Source of the DNA: Juglans regia
Taxonomy: Eukaryota > Streptophyta > Magnoliopsida > Fagales > Juglandaceae
Direction: 5' to 3'
Length of the DNA: 64,000 nt
NCBI RefSeq assembly: GCF_001411555.2
Contig: NC_049903.1
Coordinates: 12,753,234 to 12,817,233, forward strand
Of this stretch, positions 10,986-21,859 are shown one piece after another. Each line of letters begins with the position of its first letter. Positions within the stretch are counted from its first letter, which is position 1. Below the pieces are notes generated by a model that searched no databases, was not told where the DNA came from, and saw only the letters and a list, made by a program, of their open reading frames with translations. Position numbers and translations under genes: made by a program.

Positions 10986-11945
10986 ATACCTATTACAAAA
11001 TGTCCGTGGGAACCAGTACTGTATTGCTGTCAGAACTTGTTTTATGCTTTGAATATGTACGTGTGTTTGTATATATGCTCTATGTGCCTTATTCTATTAT
11101 CATAAGTTCAACGCATATTTTGTGTTAAAATTTTAAAAAAATTAAAATAAGTAGACGAGAAGAAAACAAACCACGGCCGCCAGGGAGAAAATATTGTTCA
11201 CGCATTCATGAGCCTCGGCCCTCGGGCCCTACCCAGAAGGAAAGACGAATGGATGATAGAGGTCCCCGAATCTCTATCTATACCGCCTAACTTTGACTTT
11301 TGCTTTGATTATATATTTAACTGCTTCAATCAATTTTACTGGTATTTATCTTTTTTCTTTGAAGAAATATTTTCCAGTTCTTCTTTCACAATCTTTCCCA
11401 GATCATAAGTTCAACGCTTATCAATTAGTCCATTTTTTTTTTTGTTTTTTGGGTGCAGTCTGTTTACAACCTATATATGTGTTATACTTTTGCATTGAAC
11501 AATTCAATGATTAAGAAAGATTCTCTAAAACATATATGACTACGGTTTGATATCTTATTCAATCTTTTCAAACTTCGAACCCTTGATCAGTCAATATCCG
11601 GTTTGATATCTTATTCAAGGCTTAATGGTTTAAAATAGGTACAGATAATCAGATGTTATAATTCTACAAAATGGCCATGGGGACCAGTACTGTATTGCCG
11701 TCGAAACTTGTTTTATGCTTTGAATATGTGCGTGTGTTTGTATGCTCCATGTGCTTTATTCTATTATTTTCTGCCTAAGACTTTTTTTTTTCGGTTTTTG
11801 GATTCTTCCTGGTGCGGGTAACATGTTTGTATTTGTTTCTATCATATTTAATTATCTTTCTTTTATGTATGTTGTTCTATTTATATTTATATATTTTGTT
11901 TCGAAGAAAAGCTTATAAAAATTTTGATGTTTAAATAGGGATTAT
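10986..11945 (-). other. Ghost dioxygenase unit upstream of C (exon 1 deleted)
   Basis: This segment repeats the intron-1 module (11165-11660) and then continues directly into the upstream flank (AAAATGGCCATGGGGACCAG from about 11667). In unit A the two are separated by the microsatellite, exon 1 and the proximal promoter (about 1135-1506). The join occurs at ATTCTAC/AAAATGG, where both parents share TAC. It is the trace of another array unit that lost exon 1, and it contains no coding sequence. Confidence 0.65.
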
Positions 11946-13230
11946 TCTCTTTATAAAAAAATCTGGACCAACAAAAGTTGCTGCACTTTCAATTTTAAAA
12001 AGTTAAAAATAGTAAGTATCTTTATTTTAAATATATTTTGTTGAGAACAAAAATTAAGAAAACTTCAAAAATAAAATAAATACGATTTTTTTGTAATTTG
12101 TTTGGAGAACTTGACATGAACAAGTCATTAATTTTGGTAAATATTGAATTTAAGAATTTTAACATATGCTAAATCTATTCTTTTTATTTCATGTGTATTT
12201 GTCATCTTCTTATATTAATTTGTTGTGGTTTACATTATTATGTCTGTTAATTATTGTTGATTTAGATTACGAGTAATTACATACCATGTCTTATTGAACG
12301 TAGGAATCGATCAAGAGTAATACTATATACAGTCGTGGAATGTGCAAGCGTTGTGCAATCGATTTGAAAAAGAATGAGGTTTAATATTAAAAAATTAATT
12401 TTTTTATGTGGGTCTTGTATTTATTCAATTTTTTTTTTTAAATAATTGTGCGATGCTTGCAAATTTACTGCAAGTATTATTTTTCATCGATCAATATGTT
12501 TGTTCCATTTTGAGTGTGCTGTTGGATACGAGTTTCACATTAAACATTGGTCATTGATTCGTTTCATTCTACTTGTGTGTCACTCTATCCACCTGTTGGA
12601 AGAATCGTATTCTTGATTGAGATAATGATAAGTGGTAAGATTATATTGAAAGATCAAAAACATTTCTTTCAACCTACAATAAGATATAATATTTTCATAA
12701 TTAATTTTCTTTTTAAATTTCAAAGGTCATGGAGAACAATCAGCCAAAAAAAAAAAAAAAATCATATAGAGACTTGCTAGAATCTAAAAAAGAAGAGTTA
12801 CGTTGAAAAAGAAGAGAAATATATGTTCAACAAAAAGCATCAAAACGTAGTTCTTTTCAATTGGAGGATTCGGTTTCGTTTGAGAAATGACAATTTCATT
12901 TTATGTTTTGTCATCCTTAATTACATAAATTTTGAACGGTATTCATTTTTAGATGATTGACACATGAAATATATCCGTAAATGTGATAGGGGATGATAAG
13001 ATTTAGAACAAAGAATAACATTGCTCGTTTGTATTGATCACTTCAATTTGTTTTTAGGAAACAAATGGTTGTGATTTACAGTAGAATTACAAGGTTCTGT
13101 TGGTCCCACTTTGGCAAAAGCTAAACTAGAAGAGCCACTGGGAATTATTTCTTTTAGTGACTGAGGTTTTTAAAGCAAGCAAGCTCAAAGGCTAGCTAGC
13201 GCTGTGATAAAGAGCTTGCATTTTCCGCAC
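11946..13230. other. Spacer between units C and E, no gene seen
   Basis: This is AT-rich spacer. The part to about 12500 is nearly identical to 63440-64000 downstream of the unit D ghost. Similarity to the 3' flank of units C and D resumes near 13010 (GATAAGATTTAGAA) and includes TTGGTCCCACTTTGGCAAAA near 13100, so unit E begins about there. The 77-codon frame at 12547-12780 has no recognisable features. Confidence 0.6.
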
Positions 13231-14444
13231 TCATTTCTGGATCTTCATAGCATCAACGTATGACTTCCCATCGAGTTTCCGTGAGAAAAGACCCTTCAAG
13301 TAATCTGCAACTCTTATTCTTTTGAATATGCGGGTGACTCTGTATTGAAAAGGCTTGGTGCCGGACCGAAATCTCCTTCCAGCCTTGGGCTTAAAAATGT
13401 GGCTATCGACAGCCTCTCCTTGTCTGAGTTCACAGTCGCACGATGCTCGATGCTACGGTAGATACCATTCGTCACAATCTGCCAAACCATTCATGCATGG
13501 GAATTGACCAACAACTGAAAACTAGAATCAAACACTTTTTTTACCGTAAGAAAGATATATATGGTTAAGATTTATATTGTATAGTCTCTCTTCAAATTAT
13601 AGAAAGTGGATGTCATTAGTTTTAGTATTGGTGAAAGAATCGAGACTGAATCGAAATATTTGAGGTTAATCTAAAATCTCCGAGATTTACCTCCAAAATA
13701 TCTCCAATGTTGACGATGAAAGCATTGGGGAGGGGTTTGACTGGGATCCACATTCCATCTTTTCTAATCTGGAGACCTTCAATTTCACTGAGTTGGAGGA
13801 GGATTGTTAGGCCTACGGAATCGGAGTGAGCGTTTAAGCCAATGGCAAGCTCTGGTTGTGGACATGGAGGATAGTAGTTTATACTCATTGACTGCATCCC
13901 TTCTTCAAATAGGCACCTCATGTCATTAGTTTCCATTCTTAGAGCTTTGGCCATCTGATCTAAGATTTTCATGGCAAGACTTTTCAGCTCTTCCGACTAA
14001 GCTTCCAAGTTATCTCTGCAATTAGATTCCATGGTGATGAAAAATATTGGTATTTTAACTTTTGTATAACTATAATTATGGGTCTTACAAAACTCTTTTT
14101 AACAATAAAAATAATATATACATAACTATCTTAGAAATTTTACACAATTCTTCGATAAAATAACATTATCGTTTGAATTCATTTGAAATTTGTCTGACTT
14201 TGAAGTGTTTGATATAAAAATATCGATTTACTAAAGATTTGTGTAAAAGTGGTAAATTTCTCTTTTAACAAAGAAATAAAGAGGTGATCTGCGACTAGCT
14301 TTTGCTCAGACTTTTGTTTTTGTTTTTACTGCCATTTTTTCTCTCGAGACTATTGGATTAAACGAATTTTTTTCTTAAATTATCATGTATTTATGAAAAA
14401 TTGCTTGCCGAGAGTTTCTCAAACAAATAGTTTTTAGTTTTTTA

Positions 14445-14500
14445 TACATTGGGGGAGAGGAGTCGAAGGGTCTTGTGCCATCTGGTCACAAGTCCTTGGC
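14445..14500 (-). mobile_element. Decayed SINE head in intron 2 of unit E
   Basis: This is the same C-rich tail (CCCCCAATGTATAAAA on the minus strand) and a damaged A/B-box region as the SINE in units C and D, with an internal deletion (GGGTCTTGTGCCATCTGG remains). About 380 bp of AT-rich sequence separates it from exon 3; C and D lack this. Either E gained it or the ancestor of C and D lost it. Confidence 0.45.
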
Positions 14501-15329
14501 AAACAGTTGATTTGATACTTTAGAGTAAAATTTGAACAATTTATGATAGCCTCAAAGTCCAAAATGGTATATTACATTAAATAAAAAATATTAGATATAA
14601 TTTTAAAGTGTGTAAGTACGTTTACTCATTTTGAAAAAAATTAAGCTAACCATTAAAAGAATGATTTTTTTATATCAGTCTCATTTCAACATTTAAAAAA
14701 ACAAAAAAAAAGGGAGCGTGAGCACGTAAATAGAATTTCTATTTTAATCATGCGAGCATGTGAGTGAAGAACAGTGATGGGACCTGAGTGGGAGGGGAAG
14801 GCGAGGGAGCAAGTGGGGCTTCCTCAAATAGGCGGGAAGGGTGATAAGGCTGAACATGTCATTGTCACCCCAGTCCAGCTTTTGCTCCTCCGAAACAACA
14901 AAGCCTTGTCCAAAGCCCTCAAACTATCCTTCTCATTCACCTTGCCAATACCTCTTTTTCTCTTCCATATCCATATTAAATAGTTTTTGAATGTCAGATT
15001 TCACCTTCTGCAATAATGAAATGCTCACTCCATGATTTATTAACTGTAAAATAATTTCCAAATTAAATTTTCCTCATAAATAAATATTAAAAAAAAAAAT
15101 TTTGTATGATTTGTTTTAAAACGAATAGTTGAAACAAAACATATCCCTTCCTTTTATGGGTGATTACTCAAATTGGCGTTGACACACTTATAAAATTAGA
15201 ATAATGCTAAATATAGTTGTAAGATGGTGTATTCTATTTAGAGAAACAGTGAGAGTTATCATTAAAAAGTAAGATTTTTTATATGACTTATAGATTTATG
15301 TTTTTTTATAATTATTTTTTTTTAAATTA

Positions 15330-15537
15330 TTTAAGATTTCGTTTGATTACATAGATGAAATGAGATGAAATGAAAAGAGAGTTGAAATTAGAATAAAATA
15401 TTATTAAAATATAAATTTTTAGTATAATTTTGTTTTAAAATTTAAAAATTTAAAAAATTAAATTATTTATTATATTTTATATTAAAATTTAAAAAAATTA
15501 AAATAAATAGACGAAATGAGATGAGAACAAACCATGG
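15330..15537. mobile_element. AT-rich MITE-like element in intron 1 of unit E
   Basis: The left end reads CGTTTGATTACATAGATGAA and the right end AATGAGATGAGAACAAACC, so a short GTTTG/CAAAC inverted end is paired with GATGAGATGA-type repeats. Half-copies occur at 7122-7190 (C) and 61330-61395 (D, left half), and near 11120-11175 and 62715-62775 (right half). No clean target duplication was found, so the class is unresolved. Confidence 0.4.
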
Positions 15538-15930
15538 CTGCTAACGAGAAAATATTGTTCACGCATTCAGGCTCGGCCCTCGGGCCCTACCTAGAAGGAA
15601 AGGACAAATGGATACAGGTCCCCGAGTCTCTCTCTATCGCTCCTAACTTTGACTTTTGCTTTGATTATTCAGCTGCTTCAATCAATTTTACTGGTATTTA
15701 TCTTTTTTCTTTAAAGAAATATTTTCCAGATCTTCTTTCACTATCTTTTCGAGATCATAAGTCCAACGCTTATCAATTAGTCCTTTTTTTTTTTTTTTTT
15801 TGTTGCAGTCTGTTTACAACCTATGTGTTTCTCGGACCATTCGATGAAATTTTGCATTGAACAATTCAATGATTAAGAAAGATGCTCTAAAACATATATG
15901 ACTACGGTTTGATATCTTATTCATGCATAT

Positions 15931-16244
15931 TGTTGGAATATACAAACTTAAATTGAAGCTTTGGAGTTGAAGTCAAGGAAAGCTAAACAGAAAAGATCAA
16001 CAGACATTTCCAAATGACAGTAAAATTAAATCCAAATGAAAATGAGATAAATTAGTTAGAGTACCAAGTAAATTTCTTCTGTAAAGTCAAGTTAGTTAGC
16101 ATAGGTGTCTATAAATAGAAATGATGTAAATGTATTATTCATTCAATTCTAGTTAATGACAGATTCAAATTGAATTTGCTTTCAATCTTTCTTTTACATT
16201 TCGAGTTCTCTGTTTTTTCATTCTTGAAGTTACAGAATTTTACA
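15931..16244 (+). repeat. 5' LTR of Copia 1
   Basis: It begins TGTTGGAATATACAAAC and ends GAATTTTACA, 314 bp. A TATAAATAG box is at about 16110. The primer-binding site follows immediately. Confidence 0.93.
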
Positions 16245-16320
16245 TGGTATCATCGTCCATAAACATTCCGCTGCCTTCTTGATTTTTTTTTACAATTCTT
16301 GTTTTCTTTCTTCTGCTTCT

Positions 16321-19300
16321 ATGGCAGAATCCTCTAATAATTCTTCTGAAAATTCTTCTCCTCCTTTGGGGAATCCATCTGATGATTCCTCAAGTTACTA
16401 CTACTTGCATCCATCTGATAATCTTGGAGCTCTTCTTGTATCTGAATTTTTTTTTTTTAATGACAATTATGTGGCTTGGAGTCGGTCCATCACAATTGCT
16501 CTCATAGTCAAGAACAAAGTTGCCTTCATCGATGTGAGTTTGCCTCAATCTAGTTTTACTAATTCTCGACTTAAGATTGCTTGGTTGCGAGCCAACAATC
16601 TTGTGCTTTCTTGGTTAATGAATTCCATTGCAAAGGAGATTCGAGGTAGTCTTCTTTATTTCAATAGTGCTGCTGACATTTGGAATGAATTAAAGATTCG
16701 ATACCTGCGTAGTGATGGTCCAAGAGTATTTGCCTTAGAAAAATCCTTAAGTTCTATTTCTCAGGGCTCAAATTCAATCACTGAGTATTTTAGTGCTTTC
16801 AAAGCACTATGGGATGAATATATTAGTTATCGTCCCCTTCCAACTTGTAATTGTGGATTTTTGAAAAAGTGTACCTGTGCAGTGTTGAAGAACCTTGCTA
16901 ATCAACAACAAGCTGACTATATCATGAAATTCTTGATTAGTCTGCATGATTCTTTTTCAGCAATTCGAAGCCAACTGTTGCTTCTTTCTCCATTACCATC
17001 AATGGGCAAAGTTTTCTCTTTATTGATACAAGAAGAGAGCCAACGTTCCTTAACTAATGCAGTGCATATCCCCTTGATTCTCATGCTATGGCTGCTGCAC
17101 AACCATCTACACAAACTTATTCAAATGCTGTTAAGTTCAGCAAAGTCAAAGGCAAATCAGATGTCATTTGTTCCCATTGTGGATTCTCTGGACATCTTGT
17201 AGATAAGTGTTTCCAGTTTATAGGTTATCCACCAGGATGGAAAGGGCCTTGAGGAAAGAGAATTAATTCTACACGATTGCCCAATGCAAACATTGCATCT
17301 TCTATGGAGAAAAACTTAAACAACCCATCTATGTTTTTTTCTCAAGAGCAAATACAGAATTTGATCACTCTTGCAAATAGCCTATCTACTTCTTCTATCA
17401 ATCCTAATCCTGCAGTTAACACTACCTCTACATCAGGTAATAACTCCATCCTTTGTTTAGCTAATGCCTCCCTAAATCACATCTCTTCTTAGATCCTAGA
17501 TACTGGAGCAACAGGTCACATGATCTGTTCTCCTCATCTGTTCACATCCATAAAAATCCCAAACAAACCCTCTTCAGTCCATTTACCAAATGGTCATTCA
17601 GTTCCCATCAGTTTTACTAGTACTATTAAAGTCTCCCCTGATTTAATTTTACACAATGCTCTTTATGTTTCCTCTTTTCATGTCAATCTCATTTCTGCTT
17701 CCAGGTTGACTAAAGAAAATTCTGTTGCCTTGTTTTTCTTTCAATCTAAATGTGTATTGCAGGAGCTCAGCAAATGGAGGATGATTGGGCTTGCTGAAGT
17801 CAGAAATGGTCTATACCACCTCATCAATTTTTCTACTGCTACACAGAAGGAAATTCCTGATTCCAACAGCTCTTTCTTGGCTAACACATCTACCATTAGT
17901 CCTAACATGTGGCGTTTTCGGTTGGGACATTTATCTTCTGCCAAACTAAAACTCATTAGTTCTATTGATTCTTCTGTAAAAATATCTCACAAACATGTTT
18001 GTGAGATCTGTCCTCTAGCAAAACAAAAGAAACTGTCATTTCCTATATCACAAAGCAATTCCAATAAAACTTTTCAATTAGTACATTGTGACATTTGGGG
18101 TCCATTCTCCACTATCTCTCATTCTGGCTATAAATTCTTTCTTACCATTGTGGATGATCATACACGTTTTACTTGGCTCTTTCTTATGAAAGCAAAATCA
18201 GAAACTCGAGTTTTACTAGCCAACTTCATTGCATATGTTCAAACTCAGTTTGATACTCAAATACAAACATTTAGAACAGACAATGGCCAAGAATTCAATA
18301 TGCCTTCTTTTTATCAAGAAAATGGTAAAATACATCAGCTATCTTGTGTAGAAACTCTTGAGCAAAATGGTAGAGTTGAAAGAAAGCATAAGCATTTGCT
18401 AAATGTTGCTAGAGCTCTCCTTTTTCAATCTAAACTGCCTTTAACATACTGGACTGCGTGTGTATTGACAGCAACACATCTCATAAATCGAACACCCTCA
18501 TCTGTGCTAGATAATAACACACCATATGCTCTCCTTTTTCACAAATCTCCTGCATATAACTATCTTAAAGCCTTTGGTTGTTTGTGTTTTGCCAGCACAA
18601 TCCATACCAGTCGAAGTAAATTTCATTCAAGAGCCTCAAAATGCTTGTTTCTTGGTTACCCACCAAATATCAAGGGATATAAAGTGCTTGATTTCCTTAC
18701 TCTTAAAATCTTTGTTTCCAGAAATGTCATATTTCATGAGAATGTTTTTCCTTCTATTCCAAACTCTACTCACACACCTTTTGTCTTTCCTGATTTTCCT
18801 CCAATTCATGACTTCACAGTACCTACTACTCCACCAAATCCACATTCTGCAATTCCAGAAACTACTACTTCACAGAATCAATTTTCTGAAGTTCCAGAAT
18901 CTATAACTTCACAAAATCCTTCTTCTGCCATTCCAACACCTGTTACTTCACATATTAATCCTGAAAATGTAAGCCTTCGAAGATCTGAAAGAATAAGGAA
19001 TCCTCTTTCATATTTGCAACATTTTCATTGTGGTAATATGGCTCAATCTACTTCAACATCTCAAAAATCTTCCAGCTGCTGCATTCCTTCTTTTGGTAAG
19101 CCATACCCTCTTGTTCATTTCCTTTCAACACATAAATTGTCACCTAGACATGCAGCCTTTACTTCTGCTTTGTCATTTACTTTTGAGCCTAAGACATTCA
19201 AACAAGCCAATTCTTATCCACATTGGCAAGCAGCCATGTTAAATGAGATCAAAGCTCTTGAATTAAATAAAACATGGGAACTTGCAATATTACCTTGAAA

Positions 19301-20723
19301 TAAGATTGCAATTGGATGTAAGTGGGTATATCGTGTTAAATTCAAAGTTGATGGCACAATTGATAGATACAAGGCTAGATTAGTAGCAAAAGGCTACACC
19401 CAACAAGAAGGCCTTGATTATTTTGACACATTCTCACCTGTAGCTAAAATGACAACAGTGAAAACATTGTTATCCATTGCTGCCATTAAGAATTGGCATT
19501 TACATCAACTTGATGTAAACAATGCTTTTCTTCATGGAGATTTAAATGAAGAGGTGTATATGCAACTACCACCAGGGTATTCTTCACCAACTGATCCGAG
19601 AGTTTGCAAACTCAAAAAGAGCCTATATGGTCTAAAGCAGGCCTCAAGACAATGGTTTTCCAAATTGTCATCTTCTCTACTTCAATTTGGTTTTATTCAA
19701 GGGAAGTCTGATTCCTCTTTATTCATCAAGCATAATTCAAACAGTTTTATAGCACTCTTGATTTATGTTGATGATGTGATTCTTGCTTCTAATAATCTTG
19801 ATGATATAGTCACTGTCAAAAGGTTCTTACATGACTCTTTCACTATCAAAGACTTGGGAGAACTAAAGTATTTTTTGGGGATAGAAGTGGCTCAATCAAC
19901 CAAAGGCATAACTTTATGCCAACGGAAATATGCCTTAGATATCTTGCAAGATAATGGTTTTTCAGGTTGTAAACCTGTGGCATTTCCTATGGAGTCTACA
20001 CTAAAGCTGAGTGCAAATGACTCATCTCCTCATTTGACAGATCCTGCACAATACAGAAGATTAGTGGGCAGATTATTGTACCTCACTATAACTAGACCTG
20101 ACCTATCCTACTCAATATAAGCACTAAGCCAGTTCATGGCTAATCCTAGTAGTAATCATCTTCAAGCTGCTGAAAGTATCCTCAGGTATATCAAAGCAAC
20201 ACCAAGCCAAGGTCTTTTTCTGTCTGCACATTCCCCTCTTCATCTAAAAGCCTACTCAGATAGTGATTGGGGTGGTTGTATTGACACCAGAAATAGTATT
20301 ACTGGCTTCATAGTGTTTCTTGATGACTCTCTTATATCATGGAAATCAAAGAAACAGCCAACAGTTAGTTGATCCTCAGCTGAGTCTGAATATAGAGCTC
20401 TAGCCTCTACCACATGTGAACTACAATGGTTGATCTACTTGGTAGCTGACTTAAAAGTCCCTCATCCACAGGCTATTTTGCTTTATACAGACAACAAACC
20501 AGCTTCTGATATTGCATCAAACCCTATCCAACATGAAAGAACAAAGCACATCCAACTAGACTGCCATTTGGTCCGAGAAAAATTGCAAGAAGGTTTGATC
20601 AAGATCATTCACATTCCATCCAAACATCAACTGGCAGACATTCTAACTAAACCACTTGGTTCCCTCAGTTTCCATCATCTGATCCGCAAGATGGGAATGA
20701 TCAATATACATTCCCATCTTTAG
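16321..20723 (+). pseudogene. Degenerate Copia gag-pol polyprotein (Copia 1)
   Basis: The gag starts at the ATG at 16321 (MAESSNNSSENSS) and keeps frame to about 17070. A frameshift then puts the zinc knuckle CSHCGFSGHLVDKC (17169-17210, CX2CX4HX4C) in another frame. From there pol is in one frame interrupted by five stops: TGA near 17250, TAG 17490, TGA near 19296, TAA near 20118 and TGA near 20370. Readable parts are the protease DTGATGH (17499), the GAG-pre-integrase HHCC segment (CEICPLAKQKK), the integrase with HCDIWGP, RTDNGQEF and RVERKH (D, D, E), the RT with YVDD (about 19764) and the RNase H (SDSDWGG). The element cannot encode its own proteins. Confidence 0.93.
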
Positions 20724-20734
20724 GGGGGGGGGGG

Positions 20735-21055
20735 TGTTGGAATATACAAACTCAAATTGAAGCTTTGGAGTTGAAGTCAAGGGAAGCTAAACAGAAACGA
20801 TCAACAGACATTTCCAAATGACAGTGAAATTAAATCCAATTGAAAATGAGATAAATTCGTTAGAGTGCCATGTAAATTTCTTCTGTAAAGTCAAGTTAGT
20901 TAGCATAGGTGTCTATAAATAGAAATGATGTAAATGTATTATTCATTCAATTCTAGTTAATGATAGATTCACATTGAATTTGCTTTCAATCTTTCTTTTA
21001 CATTTCGAGTTCTCTGTTTTCTCATTCTTGAAGTTACAGAATTTTAAATTTTACA
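20735..21055 (+). repeat. 3' LTR of Copia 1
   Basis: This 321-bp LTR is preceded by TTTA and a 12-base G tract (20720-20734). It differs from the 5' LTR by scattered substitutions and a 7-base insertion (AAATTTT) near its end. Confidence 0.93.
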
Positions 21056-21223
21056 CATATGGTAATCTCATTCTTGTGTTTTGGATTCATTTTTTTTTTC
21101 AATCTTTTCAAACTTTGAACCCTTGATCAATCAATATCGGGTTTGATATCTTATTCAAGGCTTAATGGTTGAAAATAGTTACAAATCTTCAGATGTTATA
21201 ATTCTACAACTGTGTGTGTGTGT

Positions 21224-21262
<39 letters not shown>

Positions 21263-21656
21263 GACCTGGAAGAAACCCCATTCTTTGCTTGCGAAATGCA
21301 ATTTCTGCAACTTAGATTCCATAAAGTTTGGGAAAAATAGGAGTTGCATGTCGATGACTGGGAGTTGTGGAAAAGATGTGGAGTTGGATATGAAGGGAGG
21401 GTCTTGATCGGGCTTAGATAGCGGGTTGGCACTGCATTTGGCATGTCCTTTGCCAGCTCCTGAACACAGGGAACTGGGAGAGAGCTCCCTAACCTCGTCT
21501 TTTCAGCTTCCAAAGCTAGCTCTGAGATGGGAAGTCCAAAGGCAATTACAGAGCTTGAATTATACCTATTACAAAATGGCCATGGGGACCAGTACTGTAT
21601 TGCTGTTGAAACTTGTTTTATGCTTTGAATATGTGTGTGCTTGTATGTTCTATCTG

Positions 21657-21817
21657 TATTAGGAATATCAAGTCATCCATTTCAGCTGCAAAAGACATGT
21701 CAGCACCTCCAAGACAACTCAGCAAATAATACAGAATTGACCCTCTTGTAAAGCACTATTACATCATTGAAAACACAATAGCATTTCATCATATTATTGT
21801 TATTCTGTTTATTAACA
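21657..21817 (+). repeat. 5' LTR of Copia 2 (internally deleted)
   Basis: It begins TATTAGGAATATCAAGTC and ends TTTATTAACA. It lacks the roughly 66 bp (including TATAAATAG) that the 3' LTR keeps between ACAGAAT and CCTCTTGTAAAG. Confidence 0.88.
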
Positions 21818-21859
21818 TGGTATCTAGAGCTCTGTAAGGACTCACGTCCAAACCTACCC

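Larger units (their letters stand above)
15931..21055 (+). mobile_element. Copia LTR retrotransposon 1 (degenerate), in intron 1 of unit E
   Basis: This is a complete but inactive Ty1/Copia element of 5125 bp. CATAT flanks both ends (15926-15930 and 21056-21060), and unit D shows the empty site (GCATATGGTAATCTC near 62089). The primer-binding site TGGTATCATCG follows the 5' LTR, matching the usual initiator-Met tRNA type. A G-rich polypurine tract precedes the 3' LTR. The domain order gag, protease, integrase, RT, RNase H identifies Copia. By eye the two LTRs differ at about 11 of 314 positions plus one 7-bp indel, so it is not a very recent insertion. Confidence 0.95.
13239..21513 (-). pseudogene. 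SRG1-like 2OG-Fe(II) dioxygenase pseudogene, unit E
   Basis: The four exon remnants on the minus strand are exon 1 at 21266-21513, exon 2 at 14784-15043, exon 3 at 13691-14015 and exon 4 at 13239-13478. Exon 1 starts MEAEKTRLGSSLPVPCVQEL but loses one base after VPTRYL, shifting frame. Exon 2 carries two nonsense codons in the GEGEGE stretch (it reads GE, stop, EG, stop) and an in-frame 6-base insertion. Exon 3 has TAG at 13997-13999 where the others have a tyrosine codon (LEA, stop, SEELK). Exon 4 loses one base after ESPA and stops within a few codons. The HSD motif region (NAHSDSVG) is still readable. A 5.1-kb Copia element splits intron 1 and another lies about 140 bp upstream of exon 1. 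Confidence 0.92.
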
